Of a DNA stretch of 34,205 nt, positions 17,691 to 28,368 are shown one piece after another. Numbering within the stretch: the first letter of the stretch is position 1; each line of letters begins with the position of its first letter. The stretch is taken from contig OMOF01000778.1 in assembly GCA_900290375.1 (NCBI GenBank), forward strand, positions 1 through 34,205, read 5' to 3'. The position numbers were made by a program, and so were the translations under genes. The stretch comes from Candidatus Desulfosporosinus infrequens (GTDB lineage Bacteria > Bacillota > Desulfitobacteriia > Desulfitobacteriales > Desulfitobacteriaceae). Under the pieces are notes generated by a model, which was not told where the DNA came from, made no database searches, and saw only the letters and a program-made list of their open reading frames with translations.

Positions 17691-17706
17691 TAAGGGGTTG
17701 GTTAAA

Positions 17707-18651
17707 TTGTCCTTTAGTGCAGTCACCAAAGAAGAACTGGCCCGCTTAAGCGGTCAGAAATCTTGTTGTGAGTTAGCGGAACTGGCAGCTTTAGTCCGCA
17801 TGGACGGAACACTCCAAATTAGTGCCAATCAACAGTACGCGTTGAATGTAATTACGGAAAGTGCTCCGGTAGCACGTAAGATTTTTCGCTTGGCTAAGGA
17901 GTTGCTCAAGCGTCCGGTGGATATTGTCGTACGACGTAAACTTAGGCTCCGTAAAAATAATTCCTATATGGTCAGAATCTACCTCAAGGGGATAGAAGAT
18001 TTACAAAATTTAGGCCTGGTTGATGAAACGGGACAAATTCACCTTGGCATCGCCCCCAACCTTATTAAAAAACGCTGTGATCAAAAAGCCTATTTGCGAG
18101 GGGCCTTTTTGGCTGGAGGCTCGATCAATAATCCTGAAGGCGAATACCACCTTGAAATTGTCAGTAATGAAGCGCAACACGCCAAAGCGTTATGTCAGTT
18201 GGTTAATCGTTTTAAATTAGGGGCCAAAGTTAGCATGCGCAAGCATTGGTATGTAGTATATATCAAAGAGAGTGAACACATTGTCGAGTTCATCGGCTTC
18301 ATAGGAGCCCATCATGCCCTTTTGGAATTTGAAAACGTTCGGGTGCTCAAAGATGTTCGAAATCAGGTGAATCGTTTGGTCAATTGTGAGACTGCAAATC
18401 TCGATAAAATTGTCGACGCTGCAGTGCGCCAGTTGGAGAACATTCAATTTCTTGAGGATACAGTTGGATTACAGTCTTTGCCGACCGCACTTAGAGACAT
18501 GGCTGAGCTTCGCCTGGAATATACTGATGCTAGTTTGAAAGAACTTGGAGAAATGCTACGACCTAAAGTCGGTAAATCGGGAGTCAATCATCGGATGCGA
18601 AAAATCGATGATATGGCGGAACGAATCAGGAACCAAAAGGACGGAAAATAG
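17707..18651 (+). CDS. whiA: DNA-binding protein WhiA
   Basis: 314 residues from TTG 17707, close to the 316 of B. subtilis WhiA. The open frame continues back to 17674 through the repeat block, but the TTG preceded by AAGGGG gives the family N-terminus (SFSAVTKEELARL). The N-terminal two thirds is the LAGLIDADG homing-endonuclease-like fold without nuclease function (LAALVRMDGTL, AYLRGAFLAGGSINNPEGEYHLEI), and the end is a helix-turn-helix domain (LRDMAELRLEYTDASLKELGEML with GVNHRMRKI). It affects cell division and chromosome segregation in Firmicutes and sporulation in actinomycetes. No crh/HPr gene follows, unlike Bacillus. Confidence 0.95.
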   Translation: MSFSAVTKEELARLSGQKSCCELAELAALVRMDGTLQISANQQYALNVITESAPVARKIFRLAKELLKRPVDIVVRRKLRLRKNNSYMVRIYLKGIEDLQNLGLVDETGQIHLGIAPNLIKKRCDQKAYLRGAFLAGGSINNPEGEYHLEIVSNEAQHAKALCQLVNRFKLGAKVSMRKHWYVVYIKESEHIVEFIGFIGAHHALLEFENVRVLKDVRNQVNRLVNCETANLDKIVDAAVRQLENIQFLEDTVGLQSLPTALRDMAELRLEYTDASLKELGEMLRPKVGKSGVNHRMRKIDDMAERIRNQKDGK

Positions 18652-18652
18652 G

Positions 18653-18677
18653 AGGGGCAATTCATGAAATTGCCCCT
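18653..18677 (+). repeat. AGGGGCAATT palindrome between whiA and rpoN
   Basis: AGGGGCAATT and its complement AATTGCCCCT are separated by five bases. The outer AGGGGCA...TGCCCCT ends match those of the element after uvrA, while the centre differs. It begins two bases after the whiA stop TAG. No T-run follows, so it is not a typical terminator. Confidence 0.75.
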
Positions 18678-18722
18678 ACGGAATATAACCTCTGTAAAAC
18701 CGAGGATTTGGGGGGGAATAGG

Positions 18723-20123
18723 GTGCGGTTAGGGTATGGATTAAGTATAGAGCAAACCCAAAAACTAATTATGACTCCAGAATTACGCCAAGCAATTACT
18801 ATTTTACAGTTGTCCGCACTTGACCTTACCGCGTACGTTGAGGATCAGCTTATGGATAATCCCTTGCTGGAAACTCAAGAAGAAATAATGGGCAGTAAAG
18901 GAGAGGCAGAGGCTTCAGCGGTTGAGGGAAGTCGAGCCGAAGAAAAATGGGACGTGGACTGGCAGGATTATTTCCATGATCAGGATGAACATCATGTTCG
19001 TCAAGAACGGGTGGTTGTAGAGGATAAACAACGGTTTGAGCCTTTTATAGCTTCAGCGCCTACGCTCCTGGAGCATTTACTTGAACAACTCCATCTCCAA
19101 AAAGTCTCCGTTTCTTTATCCGTGGCGGAGTATATTGTTGGAAATTTGAATGACAGTGGTTGGCTTACCTTGTCGTTACAAGATATTGCTCGTGAAACGA
19201 ATGTCTCCCTAGAAACTGCCGAAAAAGCGTTAGCCCTAGTACAAACCCTAGACCCGTTGGGGGTGGGGGCGCGAGATTTAGAGGAATGTCTACGCTTACA
19301 GTTACCGCTCCTCGCTGATTATCCTCCTGAATTACCAGAATTCATAAAACATCTTGAAGATTTGGCGGCAGGACGTCTGCAACGAATTGCCCATGTTTTA
19401 AAAATCCCTATCAATAAGGTTCAGGAAATGGCTGATTTGATACGGAAACTAGATCCTAAACCTGGCCTTAGATTTTCCAGTCTAGGAGAGGTGCGCTATG
19501 TTGTCCCAGATGTAGTGATTGAAGAAATCGGTGGAGAGTTTATTATTTTGGTTAATGATCTCACAGTACCTCGCTTAGGGATAAACAAGGCTTACCGTGA
19601 GGTCCTCAGCCATGAGGAGGGTACAGACACTCGCAAATTTGTTGAACAAAAACTGAACGCAGCGGCCTGGCTCATTCGCAGTATTGAGCAGCGGCGTCTA
19701 ACTCTTTACAAAGTAGCTAATGCCATCGTGAAGTGGCAAACAGAATTTTTTCGGTATGGAATTCGTTATTTAAGACCACTTACGTTGAGGGATATTGCCG
19801 AGGAAGTTGGTGTTCATGAGTCGACTGTCAGTAGGGCGACATCCAATAAATATGTTCAAACACCCCGGGGTATTTTTGAATTTAAATTCTTCTTTGCTAA
19901 TAGCATGGGACGAGGCCCTAATAACGATTCTAGTATAACGACTGAGGAGATCAAACGAGCCCTGCGCGATATTATCACGTCGGAAGATCCTAAAAGCCCT
20001 TATTCAGATCAAAAGCTAGCTGATTTTCTCAAGGCTCAAGATATGGGGATTTCCAGGCGTACAGTTGCTAAGTATCGCGATGAGATGGGGATTGGGGCGA
20101 CGGCCCTCAGGAAGCGCTATTAG
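18723..20123 (+). CDS. rpoN: RNA polymerase sigma-54 factor
   Basis: 466 residues from GTG 18723, giving the classic opening MRLGYGLSIEQTQKLIMTPE. A longer frame from TTG 18708 would run through the GGGGGGG ribosome binding site. Region I (residues 1-50) is glutamine/leucine-rich and interacts with activators, region II is acidic, the core-binding domain follows (about 95-290), then the helix-turn-helix (LRDIAEEVGVHESTVSRATSNKY) and the C-terminal RpoN box SRRTVAKYRDEMGI, which reads the -24 element. It transcribes genes only with enhancer-binding ATPases; none is in this window. A perfect matching promoter lies at 12143. Confidence 0.97.
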   Translation: MRLGYGLSIEQTQKLIMTPELRQAITILQLSALDLTAYVEDQLMDNPLLETQEEIMGSKGEAEASAVEGSRAEEKWDVDWQDYFHDQDEHHVRQERVVVEDKQRFEPFIASAPTLLEHLLEQLHLQKVSVSLSVAEYIVGNLNDSGWLTLSLQDIARETNVSLETAEKALALVQTLDPLGVGARDLEECLRLQLPLLADYPPELPEFIKHLEDLAAGRLQRIAHVLKIPINKVQEMADLIRKLDPKPGLRFSSLGEVRYVVPDVVIEEIGGEFIILVNDLTVPRLGINKAYREVLSHEEGTDTRKFVEQKLNAAAWLIRSIEQRRLTLYKVANAIVKWQTEFFRYGIRYLRPLTLRDIAEEVGVHESTVSRATSNKYVQTPRGIFEFKFFFANSMGRGPNNDSSITTEEIKRALRDIITSEDPKSPYSDQKLADFLKAQDMGISRRTVAKYRDEMGIGATALRKRY

Positions 20124-20185
20124 CTGGGCACCGCGAGAAGACGCCAGGCTGGGACCGGTGAAACTTAAGATCGATAAGTATAGAA

Positions 20186-20230
20186 GCCACTGGTGGAAAC
20201 GTTGTTTGCGGTTCTTTCAGCGGCTTTTTT
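20186..20230 (+). terminator. Intrinsic terminator after rpoN
   Basis: An imperfect stem of about 13 pairs (left arm from GCCACTGGTGG, right arm ending TTTCAGCGGC) is followed by a run of six T. It separates rpoN from the glp genes. The T-run overlaps the first bases of the glpK promoter. Confidence 0.65.
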
Positions 20231-20256
20231 GTTAGGCGGAATTTTGGTGCTATAGT
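20229..20256 (+). promoter_or_regulatory. Sigma-A promoter with extended -10 for the glp operon
   Basis: TTGTTA and TATAGT are separated by 16 bases, with TGC directly before the -10 box. The predicted start is near 20263, leaving a leader of about 60 bases before glpK. I did not find a convincing terminator/antiterminator pair or a cre site in the leader. Confidence 0.6.
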
Positions 20257-20311
20257 GTACATGATGATGAGATTGTAGTCTAATTGAATTGAAATAACTA
20301 AAGTTTCGGTT

Positions 20312-21822
<1,511 letters not shown>

Positions 21823-21867
21823 CTCCTAGAGAAGCAATTAAAGTATCTAGGAAATGCTTAAGTGAAG

Positions 21868-21909
21868 CCACCAAAGAGGCCATTGCAAAACAACGGTTTT
21901 CTTTGGTGG
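21868..21909 (+). other. Intercistronic hairpin between glpK and glpA
   Basis: CCACCAAAGA (21868-21877) pairs exactly with TCTTTGGTGG (21900-21909) across 22 bases. It sits 15 bases before the AAGGAGGT of glpA. It may protect or separate the glpK message; no T-run is present. Confidence 0.5.
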
Positions 21910-21939
21910 TTCTCCATTTCGGGCAAGGAGGTAGGGCAG

Positions 21940-23559
21940 GTGCGTCAGATTGATACCCAGGTTGTGGTAATTGGAGGGGGAGCGACAGGGGTCGGCATAT
22001 TGAGAGACCTCAGTCTGCGTGGAATACCAGCGCTCTTGTTAGAACAAGGAGATTTGGCTCATGGGACAAGCTCCCGCTTTCACGGCCTTTTACATAGCGG
22101 TGGGCGTTACGTGGTCAAAGATGGTAAAGCAGCGCAAGAGTGTATAGAGGAAAATAAGATTTTGAAAAAGATTGCACCTCATTGCATTGAAGAGACATCG
22201 GGTTGGTTTGTTTATTTAAAGGAGGATGATCCGAACTATCTACAGTTGTGGATCAAGGGGTGTGCACAAGCGGGTATACCCATTAAGGAGGTTCCCCTGG
22301 AAGCGGCTTTTCGGCTCGAACCCTTGTTGACACGACAGGCAACCCGAGTTTTCGAAGTACCGGATGCTACTGTGGATGGTTTTAAATTGCTTTGGGCTAA
22401 CCTGAAATCTGCTCAAAAATACGGAGGAAATTATCAAACGTACTGTAAAGTCCAATCGCTTTGGTTAGAAAATCGGCAAGTGCTAGGAGTCTACGCCAAA
22501 GATCTCATCACTGGTGAAATGATACAAGTACATAGTAAAATCGTGGTGAATGCAGCAGGGCCTTGGTCGTCTGAGATTGCGTCGATGTCTGGTTTTGACG
22601 TGCAGATTCAAAAAGATAAGGGTTCTCTATTAGTGTTTAATCAGCGAATGTTTAAGCGAGTGATTAACCGTTTGCGGAAACCGGGCGATGGGGATATATT
22701 TGTGCCGCATGAAACCGTGACTATTTTTGGGACGACTTCACATACGGTAGAATTGGCGGATGATCATCAGGTTGATGAACAAGATGTAACGTATTTGATC
22801 GGTTTGGGCCAAAACTTGGTGGAGGAGATTGAACAATATCGTATTATTAGAGCCTTCGCCGGTATTCGTCCCTTATATGAAAGCGTCGACGCCTTGGACC
22901 ATGAAGGACGAGGGGTTAGCCGAAATTTTGCTCTTATAGATCATGAACAAAAAGACGGGGTTCGTGGGCTCGTTAGTATTGTGGGTGGCAAATTAACCAC
23001 GTATCGCATGATGGCAGAGAAAGTTACCGATTGGGTGGCTGGTAAATTAGAGGTGCCTACGGAATGTCGTACTGCTGAAGAACCCTTACAAAATGAACTA
23101 GCAACAGCAGTTTGGGATAAGGCCCGCCAATTATTAGGAGCAGCGGCTGCGGACAAGATGATGGAACGTTTAAATGAACAAGCCGGGTCCGTCGTTGAGG
23201 CTATAGCTCGTCAACCACTGCTGGGACAATTTGTCTGTGAATGTGAAATGGTCACTCAAGCTGAAGTCCTGCATGCCTTGCAAGATCCCGCAGTCCACTC
23301 GCTGGACGATCTTCGTCGTCAGACCCGGCTGGGAATGGGGACGTGTCAAGGCGCTTATTGTACCTATCGAGCGACTCCCCTGCTTCAGGAAGCGTTCGGC
23401 GGTTGGGAGAGAACGGTAAAAGAATATCAAATCCTCTTAGGTGAACGTTGGCGCGGCATAACCCCAGTTCTTTGGGGCGAGCAACTTCGGGAGAGTGAAT
23501 TAGCACGAGCGTTGTTTTTGAATGTTCTGGGTTTCAAAGCTGAAGAAAGTGTGGAATGA
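21940..23559 (+). CDS. glpA: Anaerobic glycerol-3-phosphate dehydrogenase subunit A
   Basis: 539 residues from GTG 21940, which has a perfect AAGGAGGT seven bases upstream. A longer frame back to 21862 runs through the hairpin and lacks family similarity. GlpA is the FAD-binding catalytic subunit that oxidises glycerol 3-phosphate to DHAP and passes electrons through GlpB/GlpC to the membrane. Dinucleotide-binding VVVIGGGATGVG (8-19), the DAO-type segment GDLAHGTSSRFHGLLHSGGRYV, and SIVGGKLTTYRMMAE near residue 350 are clear. The C-terminal BFD-like [2Fe-2S] domain has C433-x-C435 and C469-x4-C474. The stop overlaps the glpB start (ATGA). Confidence 0.95.
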   Translation: MRQIDTQVVVIGGGATGVGILRDLSLRGIPALLLEQGDLAHGTSSRFHGLLHSGGRYVVKDGKAAQECIEENKILKKIAPHCIEETSGWFVYLKEDDPNYLQLWIKGCAQAGIPIKEVPLEAAFRLEPLLTRQATRVFEVPDATVDGFKLLWANLKSAQKYGGNYQTYCKVQSLWLENRQVLGVYAKDLITGEMIQVHSKIVVNAAGPWSSEIASMSGFDVQIQKDKGSLLVFNQRMFKRVINRLRKPGDGDIFVPHETVTIFGTTSHTVELADDHQVDEQDVTYLIGLGQNLVEEIEQYRIIRAFAGIRPLYESVDALDHEGRGVSRNFALIDHEQKDGVRGLVSIVGGKLTTYRMMAEKVTDWVAGKLEVPTECRTAEEPLQNELATAVWDKARQLLGAAAADKMMERLNEQAGSVVEAIARQPLLGQFVCECEMVTQAEVLHALQDPAVHSLDDLRRQTRLGMGTCQGAYCTYRATPLLQEAFGGWERTVKEYQILLGERWRGITPVLWGEQLRESELARALFLNVLGFKAEESVE

Positions 23560-24803
23560 ACGAGATGTGGGATGCCGTAGTGGTAGGGGGCGGTTTAGCT
23601 GGTTGGATAGCAGGAATTCGAGCCGCCCAACGGGACAAAAAGGTGCTTTTAGTCACAGAAGGTGTCGGAACGCTCTTTTATTTCTCGGGGATTTTTGACT
23701 ATGGGGATGTCGTGCGTTTGCGTCATTTACCAAAACACCCTTATACCCTATTTAAGGCACAGGAAATAACTCAGGGTCAACGCTTTGTCCAAGAGATCTG
23801 TCCAGAGTATGTCATGAAGGACACGCCACAGTTTGCCTTCACTGTCTTAGGTACTGTACGTCAAGGAGATCTTATGCCGCGCAGTATGGTTCTTCCGGAT
23901 CAACAGGAGCAAGGCGAGTTCGTAATTTTAGTTCCTGAAGGATTGAAAGATTTCTTTCCAAAGATTGTGGCAGCTAACATGGCTCGAGAATTCCCGGGTT
24001 GGCAGGTAAATGAGAAGAGGATGAAAGTGGGTACGCTTTCGGAATGGACCCAACTGGGTAAGAGTGTGACCAGCATCGATTATGCGAGTATCTGGAGGTC
24101 GGAAGAGGGTCAAAGAGCTCTCACCCTCGAAATTGATCAGCTCAAAAGAGAATATCGGGAGGCGGGCAGGTCGTCCAATAAGCTTGTCGTGGTTCTGCCC
24201 AGTCTGGTAAGAGAGTACTTTGATTCTTCTCGCTCCAAGCCTTATAAGAACGAATTTTCTCTGCCGATCCTGGAAATGAGTTCCTTTGTCCCCAGTCCGC
24301 ATGGCCGCTATTTCGCGGAATATCTAAAGCATATGTTTACCGATTTAGGCGGCGAACTGATGATGGGGGCACGTGCGGCAGCGATAAACGGGAAGGCAAG
24401 GTCCGGAAGTCAGACGAAGGTGTGTCAAGAACTTGTGGTGAACAGTATGGGTAAACCGTTGCATTTGAAAAGCAAGAAGTTCATCTTAGCGACAGGAGGG
24501 TTCCTAGGTGGGGGAATTAAAGTAGGCATGGCAAGAAAATCAATACGGGAAGAGGTCTTTGATCTGCCCCTCTTTGTACCGGAAAAGTGGAGTGAGCCTC
24601 AGTTCTTTGCTCCTCAGCCGTTCGCCCAGATCGGAGTAGAAACGGATGCTTTAATGCGTCCCCTCGATCCTGTGTGCGGACAAGTTATCTGGGATAACGT
24701 CCATGTCGTGGGCAGAATGCTTGCCCATTGGGACCCTTGGACCCAAAGGTGCGGTGGAGGGGTATCGGTCACATCCGGTTACGCTGCAGCGGAATTAATA
24801 TAG
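23556..24803 (+). CDS. glpB: Anaerobic glycerol-3-phosphate dehydrogenase subunit B
   Basis: 415 residues, close to E. coli GlpB (419). It has an N-terminal nucleotide-binding fold VVVGGGLAGWIAGIRAA (8-24) and the GlpB-typical GTLFYFSGIFDYGD; the end (GGGVSVTSGYAAAELI) also fits. GlpB is thought to link GlpA to GlpC by carrying flavin/Fe-S electron transfer. Its start is the ATG overlapping the glpA stop, so translation is coupled. Confidence 0.95.
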   Translation: MNEMWDAVVVGGGLAGWIAGIRAAQRDKKVLLVTEGVGTLFYFSGIFDYGDVVRLRHLPKHPYTLFKAQEITQGQRFVQEICPEYVMKDTPQFAFTVLGTVRQGDLMPRSMVLPDQQEQGEFVILVPEGLKDFFPKIVAANMAREFPGWQVNEKRMKVGTLSEWTQLGKSVTSIDYASIWRSEEGQRALTLEIDQLKREYREAGRSSNKLVVVLPSLVREYFDSSRSKPYKNEFSLPILEMSSFVPSPHGRYFAEYLKHMFTDLGGELMMGARAAAINGKARSGSQTKVCQELVVNSMGKPLHLKSKKFILATGGFLGGGIKVGMARKSIREEVFDLPLFVPEKWSEPQFFAPQPFAQIGVETDALMRPLDPVCGQVIWDNVHVVGRMLAHWDPWTQRCGGGVSVTSGYAAAELI

Positions 24804-24844
24804 GGGACGGAGCATTTTATGGAAGGAAAGGGGGATCTTTGACT

Positions 24845-26098
24845 GTGGATTCAAGAGATGAATTGGCAGCTCGATTGGATGCCTGTCAAAAATGTAATGT
24901 CTGTACTGCTCAGTGTCCGGTGGCCAAAGTTAACCCGCATTTTATAGGTCCAAAAGGGCTAGGTCCGGATAGGGAACGTTTTCGAATGGGTCAGATAATT
25001 CAAGGGGAAACAGCTTTGGATGATTGTTCAAATTGTAAGACGTGTGAAATGACGTGTCCATCCGGTGTCAAAATAACGAGGATGATTCTCGAAGCCCGGA
25101 GAGCTGCCAGCAAAGCGTCGCACCAAAATACACTGAGCTTGAAATTGCGACTGAGAGGATATGTTTTGGGTCGAGCGGAATATCTTGGTAAGCTGGGGGT
25201 CATATGCCCGACTATGATGAACCACGTCTTAAAGATCAAATTTATGCGCTTAGTGCTGGATAAAGCGTTGGCGATTAATGAGAGTGCTTCGTTACCCCTC
25301 TATGGAAAATCTCTGGAGGTACAGGTGGACAAGGGTTCAAGAATTGGAACAAGTGCATGCAAGCAGGTTGTGTATTTCCCAGGTTGTTTTACGAGATATA
25401 ACGAAGCGGATACAGGACGGATCATGATCAAGGTTTTAGAGCATATTGGGTATAAAACTATAGTGCCTAATTTTCACTGCTGTGGCTTACCTTTAGAAGC
25501 GAATGGCCAGTTTGAAAAGGCCCATAAGAACGGACTTTATAACTTGGAATTAATGCGACCCTATCTGGAAGCAGGAACGCCGATTATCACATCCTGTACA
25601 AGCTGTGGCTTGATGCTGAAAGAAGATTATCCAAGGTTGCAGACCACATCGGCTCTGCTCGTCGGAGCTCAGTCGTATGATTTATTCGAATTCCTGTGGC
25701 AACTTTATGAAAGAGGGGAATTGCCTCTTGACTTTCAGGAAGTTAAGGCGTCATACGGTTACCATCCCCCCTGTCACTTGAAGGCTCAGGGGATCGGAAT
25801 ACCAGCGCTGCGCATTTTGAGGTTGATTCCTGGAGTGAAAATCCGTAATCTCGATGCTGGTTGTTGTGGCTTAGCGGGAAGTTACGGCTTTAAGGCCGAA
25901 AAATATGATAAAGCGATGAAAATCGGGCGAACTCTCTTTGAAGCGATCACTGTGGGGGCAGGACGAGGGGATTACCAGGGCATGACAACGGAATGTGGCG
26001 CGTGTAAAGTGCAAATTCAGCACGGTACGGGTCTTTCTACGGAGCATCCTGTGCGCATTTTGGCCAAAGCGTATCGTCTAATGATGGACGAACGGTAA
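24845..26098 (+). CDS. glpC: Anaerobic glycerol-3-phosphate dehydrogenase subunit C
   Basis: 417 residues from GTG 24845; TTG 24839 (419 residues) is an alternative, and both sit after AAAGGGGG. A longer frame starting inside glpB lacks a ribosome binding site. GlpC is the iron-sulfur subunit that brings electrons to the membrane quinone pool. Two ferredoxin-type 4Fe-4S motifs are visible: CQKCNVCTAQCP (14-25) and CSNCKTCEMTCP (61-72). Two cysteine-rich CCG domains of the HdrB/GlpC type follow, with CCGLPLEANG and CCGLAGSYGF. The gene lies 41 bases after the glpB stop. Confidence 0.93.
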   Translation: MDSRDELAARLDACQKCNVCTAQCPVAKVNPHFIGPKGLGPDRERFRMGQIIQGETALDDCSNCKTCEMTCPSGVKITRMILEARRAASKASHQNTLSLKLRLRGYVLGRAEYLGKLGVICPTMMNHVLKIKFMRLVLDKALAINESASLPLYGKSLEVQVDKGSRIGTSACKQVVYFPGCFTRYNEADTGRIMIKVLEHIGYKTIVPNFHCCGLPLEANGQFEKAHKNGLYNLELMRPYLEAGTPIITSCTSCGLMLKEDYPRLQTTSALLVGAQSYDLFEFLWQLYERGELPLDFQEVKASYGYHPPCHLKAQGIGIPALRILRLIPGVKIRNLDAGCCGLAGSYGFKAEKYDKAMKIGRTLFEAITVGAGRGDYQGMTTECGACKVQIQHGTGLSTEHPVRILAKAYRLMMDER

Positions 26099-26187
26099 GT
26101 ATTTTGTAATATAAGCTGGAACCTGTCTTGTCTGGCAGGAAATTTGAACTTAATGAAGAAGTAGTGAATACTGACATTATTTGCTGG

Positions 26188-26201
26188 AGCGTTTAAACGC
26201 T
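26188..26201 (+). promoter_or_regulatory. 14-base perfect palindrome upstream of pgk
   Basis: AGCGTTTAAACGCT, flanked by TTGC on the left and GCAA on the right, lies about 140 bases before pgk in the 241-base gap after glpC. It could be an operator for the glycolytic operon. The rest of the gap shows no gene, no clear terminator and no clear -35/-10 pair. Confidence 0.4.
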
Positions 26202-26339
26202 GGCAATTCTAATGTTGGACAATTGTGAATTTGGAGAGTAGGAAGTTTCTTTTCTCGGCATACTAAGGTATCTTTTTGGTGTCATAATGCCAATAGTTGG
26301 ATCTTGAACCCTTGGCTGAAAGTGAAAGGGGATTTTTGA

Positions 26340-27524
26340 ATGAATAAAAAAAGTGTTAAAGATGTGGAGGTACGAGGAAAACGAGTGCTTGTCCGGGTGG
26401 ATTTTAATGTCCCCTTGGATGAGCAGGGTCAGATTACAGATGATACACGCATACGAGCCTCCCTTCCCACGATTCAATATCTCGTCCAACAGGGAGCCCG
26501 CATCATCCTTGCTTCCCACCTGGGGCGCCCTAAAGGGAAAGTCAATCCAAAGTATTCCTTAGCACCGGTGGTTAAGCGTTTAAGTGAGTTGTTGGGGCAG
26601 GATGTGCAACTCGCTGGGGACTGCATCGGGGATATAGTCGTGCAAGCAGTAAGTAAGCTGCAAGACGGGCAGGTTCTATTACTGGAAAATGTTCGTTTCC
26701 ACGCGGAAGAAGAGAAAAATGATCCGACGTTCGCTCGGAATTTGGCAACGCTCGCCGAACTATTCGTCAACGATGCGTTTGGAACTGCTCACCGCGCCCA
26801 CGCGTCCACTGAAGGGGTTACTCACTATATACCTGCCTTTGCAGGGCTGCTGATGCAAAAAGAAGTTGAATTCATGGGCAACGCTCTGGAAAGGCCGGAA
26901 CGCCCCTTTGTGGCCATTATCGGCGGTGCCAAGGTGAGCGATAAGATTGGCGTGATTGAGAATCTCCTAGATAAAGTTAATGCCTTGATCATTGGCGGAG
27001 GGATGGCGAATACCTTCCTAAAAGCTCAAGGATTTAATGTGGGAAAATCCCTTCTTGAAGAGGAAAAAATAGAATTGGCAAAGCAACTTATCGAGAAAGC
27101 CAAAGCAAAGGGTGTCGAATTAGAATTACCGATCGATGTGGTGGTGGCCAAAGCCTTCGCAGCCGATGCTCCTCACCGTACGGTGAGTGTGGCTGAAATT
27201 CAAGAGGATGAAATGGTTTTAGATATAGGTTCGGCAAGTGCAGAGAAGTTTGAAGCTTTAATTTCAACGGCTCGGACGGTGATTTGGAACGGTCCAATGG
27301 GTGTCTTTGAAATGGACGCCTTCGCTAAAGGAACCGAACGAATTGCCCAAGCGGTTGCCTCCTGTGGGGGGATCACGATTGTTGGTGGCGGGGATTCTGT
27401 GGCAGCCGTGGAGAAAATGGGAGTTGCAGACCGCATGACACATATTTCAACAGGGGGCGGCGCTTCACTGGAGTTTCTGGAAGGAAAAGTGTTGCCTGGT
27501 GTAGCCGCGCTTCAGGATAAGTAG
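26340..27524 (+). CDS. pgk: Phosphoglycerate kinase
   Basis: 394 residues, standard length. It interconverts 1,3-bisphosphoglycerate + ADP and 3-phosphoglycerate + ATP. Motifs: [20 protein letters not shown] near the N-terminus (substrate-binding), [12 protein letters not shown], the [20 protein letters not shown] segment, and the nucleotide-binding GPMGVFE and [13 protein letters not shown] near the end. The ATG has AAAGGGG nine bases upstream. It leads pgk-tpiA-gpmI-eno. The gapA gene that normally precedes it is missing. Confidence 0.97.
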   Translation: MNKKSVKDVEVRGKRVLVRVDFNVPLDEQGQITDDTRIRASLPTIQYLVQQGARIILASHLGRPKGKVNPKYSLAPVVKRLSELLGQDVQLAGDCIGDIVVQAVSKLQDGQVLLLENVRFHAEEEKNDPTFARNLATLAELFVNDAFGTAHRAHASTEGVTHYIPAFAGLLMQKEVEFMGNALERPERPFVAIIGGAKVSDKIGVIENLLDKVNALIIGGGMANTFLKAQGFNVGKSLLEEEKIELAKQLIEKAKAKGVELELPIDVVVAKAFAADAPHRTVSVAEIQEDEMVLDIGSASAEKFEALISTARTVIWNGPMGVFEMDAFAKGTERIAQAVASCGGITIVGGGDSVAAVEKMGVADRMTHISTGGGASLEFLEGKVLPGVAALQDK

Positions 27525-27580
27525 TGAATTATGGTTCTCGGTATTTAGGTGGGGAATTGGGGAATTGGAGGAATAATTAA

Positions 27581-28366
27581 GTGGCAAAACGACGGCCGGT
27601 CATCGCCGGCAACTGGAAAATGTTTAAAACCGTCAGTGAAGCAGAGAATTATGCAGTGAGTTTCTTAGAAGAGGTTAAGGATGTCACGGAACTTGACATT
27701 ATTCTCTGTGCTCCCTTTACAGCGCTTTATCCCCTGAAAAATGAACTGGAAGAAAGTGTTGTGCACTTGGGTGCCCAAAACATGTCTTGGGCAGATCAAG
27801 GTGCTTACACTGGAGAAATATCTGCTCAGATGCTGCTCGATGTCGCCTGCACTTATGTTATTCTTGGCCACTCTGAACGGCGAGAACTGTTTGGAGAAAC
27901 GGATCAAGAGATCGCCAAGAAGGTGAAGAAAGCGTTAGCTGCGGGATTGACACCGATCCTTTGTGTGGGGGAAAATCTGAACGTTCGCGAAGAAGGAAAG
28001 GCAGCAGAGCGGGTTCAAGGTCAAGTCACTCTTGCTCTTTCCAGCCTATCGACAGAGGAATTAAGCAGAATGGTTATTGCTTACGAACCCATCTGGGCGA
28101 TCGGTACTGGGAAAACTGCCTCAAGCAAAGACGCCCAAGAAATGTGCGCGGCAATACGTAATACACTGACTGATCTTATGGGGCTTAACGCGGAGAAAGT
28201 GCCCATTCTGTACGGCGGAAGCGTCAAGGCGGAAAATATTGCGGAGCTTTTGAACGAACCAGATGTTGACGGCGCACTAGTCGGTGGAGCAAGTTTGGAC
28301 CCCCTAAGTTTTGCTAAACTTGTCCATAACGCCGCAGCAGTTGTTGCGCGCGTAGTAGGAATATAG
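27581..28366 (+). CDS. tpiA: Triose-phosphate isomerase
   Basis: 261 residues, slightly longer than the usual 250 because of a C-terminal extension (AAAVVARVVGI). It converts DHAP to glyceraldehyde 3-phosphate, so it channels the product of GlpABC into lower glycolysis. Motifs: AGNWKMFKT (active-site Asn/Lys), ILGHSERRELFGE (catalytic His), YEPIWAIGTGKTAS (catalytic Glu and mobile loop) and YGGSVKAEN (phosphate-binding). The start is GTG with TTGGAGG about nine bases upstream, in a small duplicated GGGGAATT stretch (27551-27566). Confidence 0.97.
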   Translation: MAKRRPVIAGNWKMFKTVSEAENYAVSFLEEVKDVTELDIILCAPFTALYPLKNELEESVVHLGAQNMSWADQGAYTGEISAQMLLDVACTYVILGHSERRELFGETDQEIAKKVKKALAAGLTPILCVGENLNVREEGKAAERVQGQVTLALSSLSTEELSRMVIAYEPIWAIGTGKTASSKDAQEMCAAIRNTLTDLMGLNAEKVPILYGGSVKAENIAELLNEPDVDGALVGGASLDPLSFAKLVHNAAAVVARVVGI

Positions 28367-28368
28367 TC

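Noticed and set aside
17276..17729. Minus-strand frames rich in Arg/Ser over the yvcK end
   Set aside because: They result from translating the GAGGCACG repeat block and antisense of yvcK.
21862..21939. Longer glpA start
   Set aside because: The stretch is the intercistronic hairpin region; GTG 21940 has a perfect AAGGAGGT.
24728..24838. Upstream extension of glpC overlapping glpB
   Set aside because: The region is coding for glpB in another frame, and no ribosome binding site precedes the ATG at 24728.
26134..26149. Second sigma-54 promoter before pgk
   Set aside because: TGGCAG-N5-TTGAA lacks the essential GC doublet at -12.
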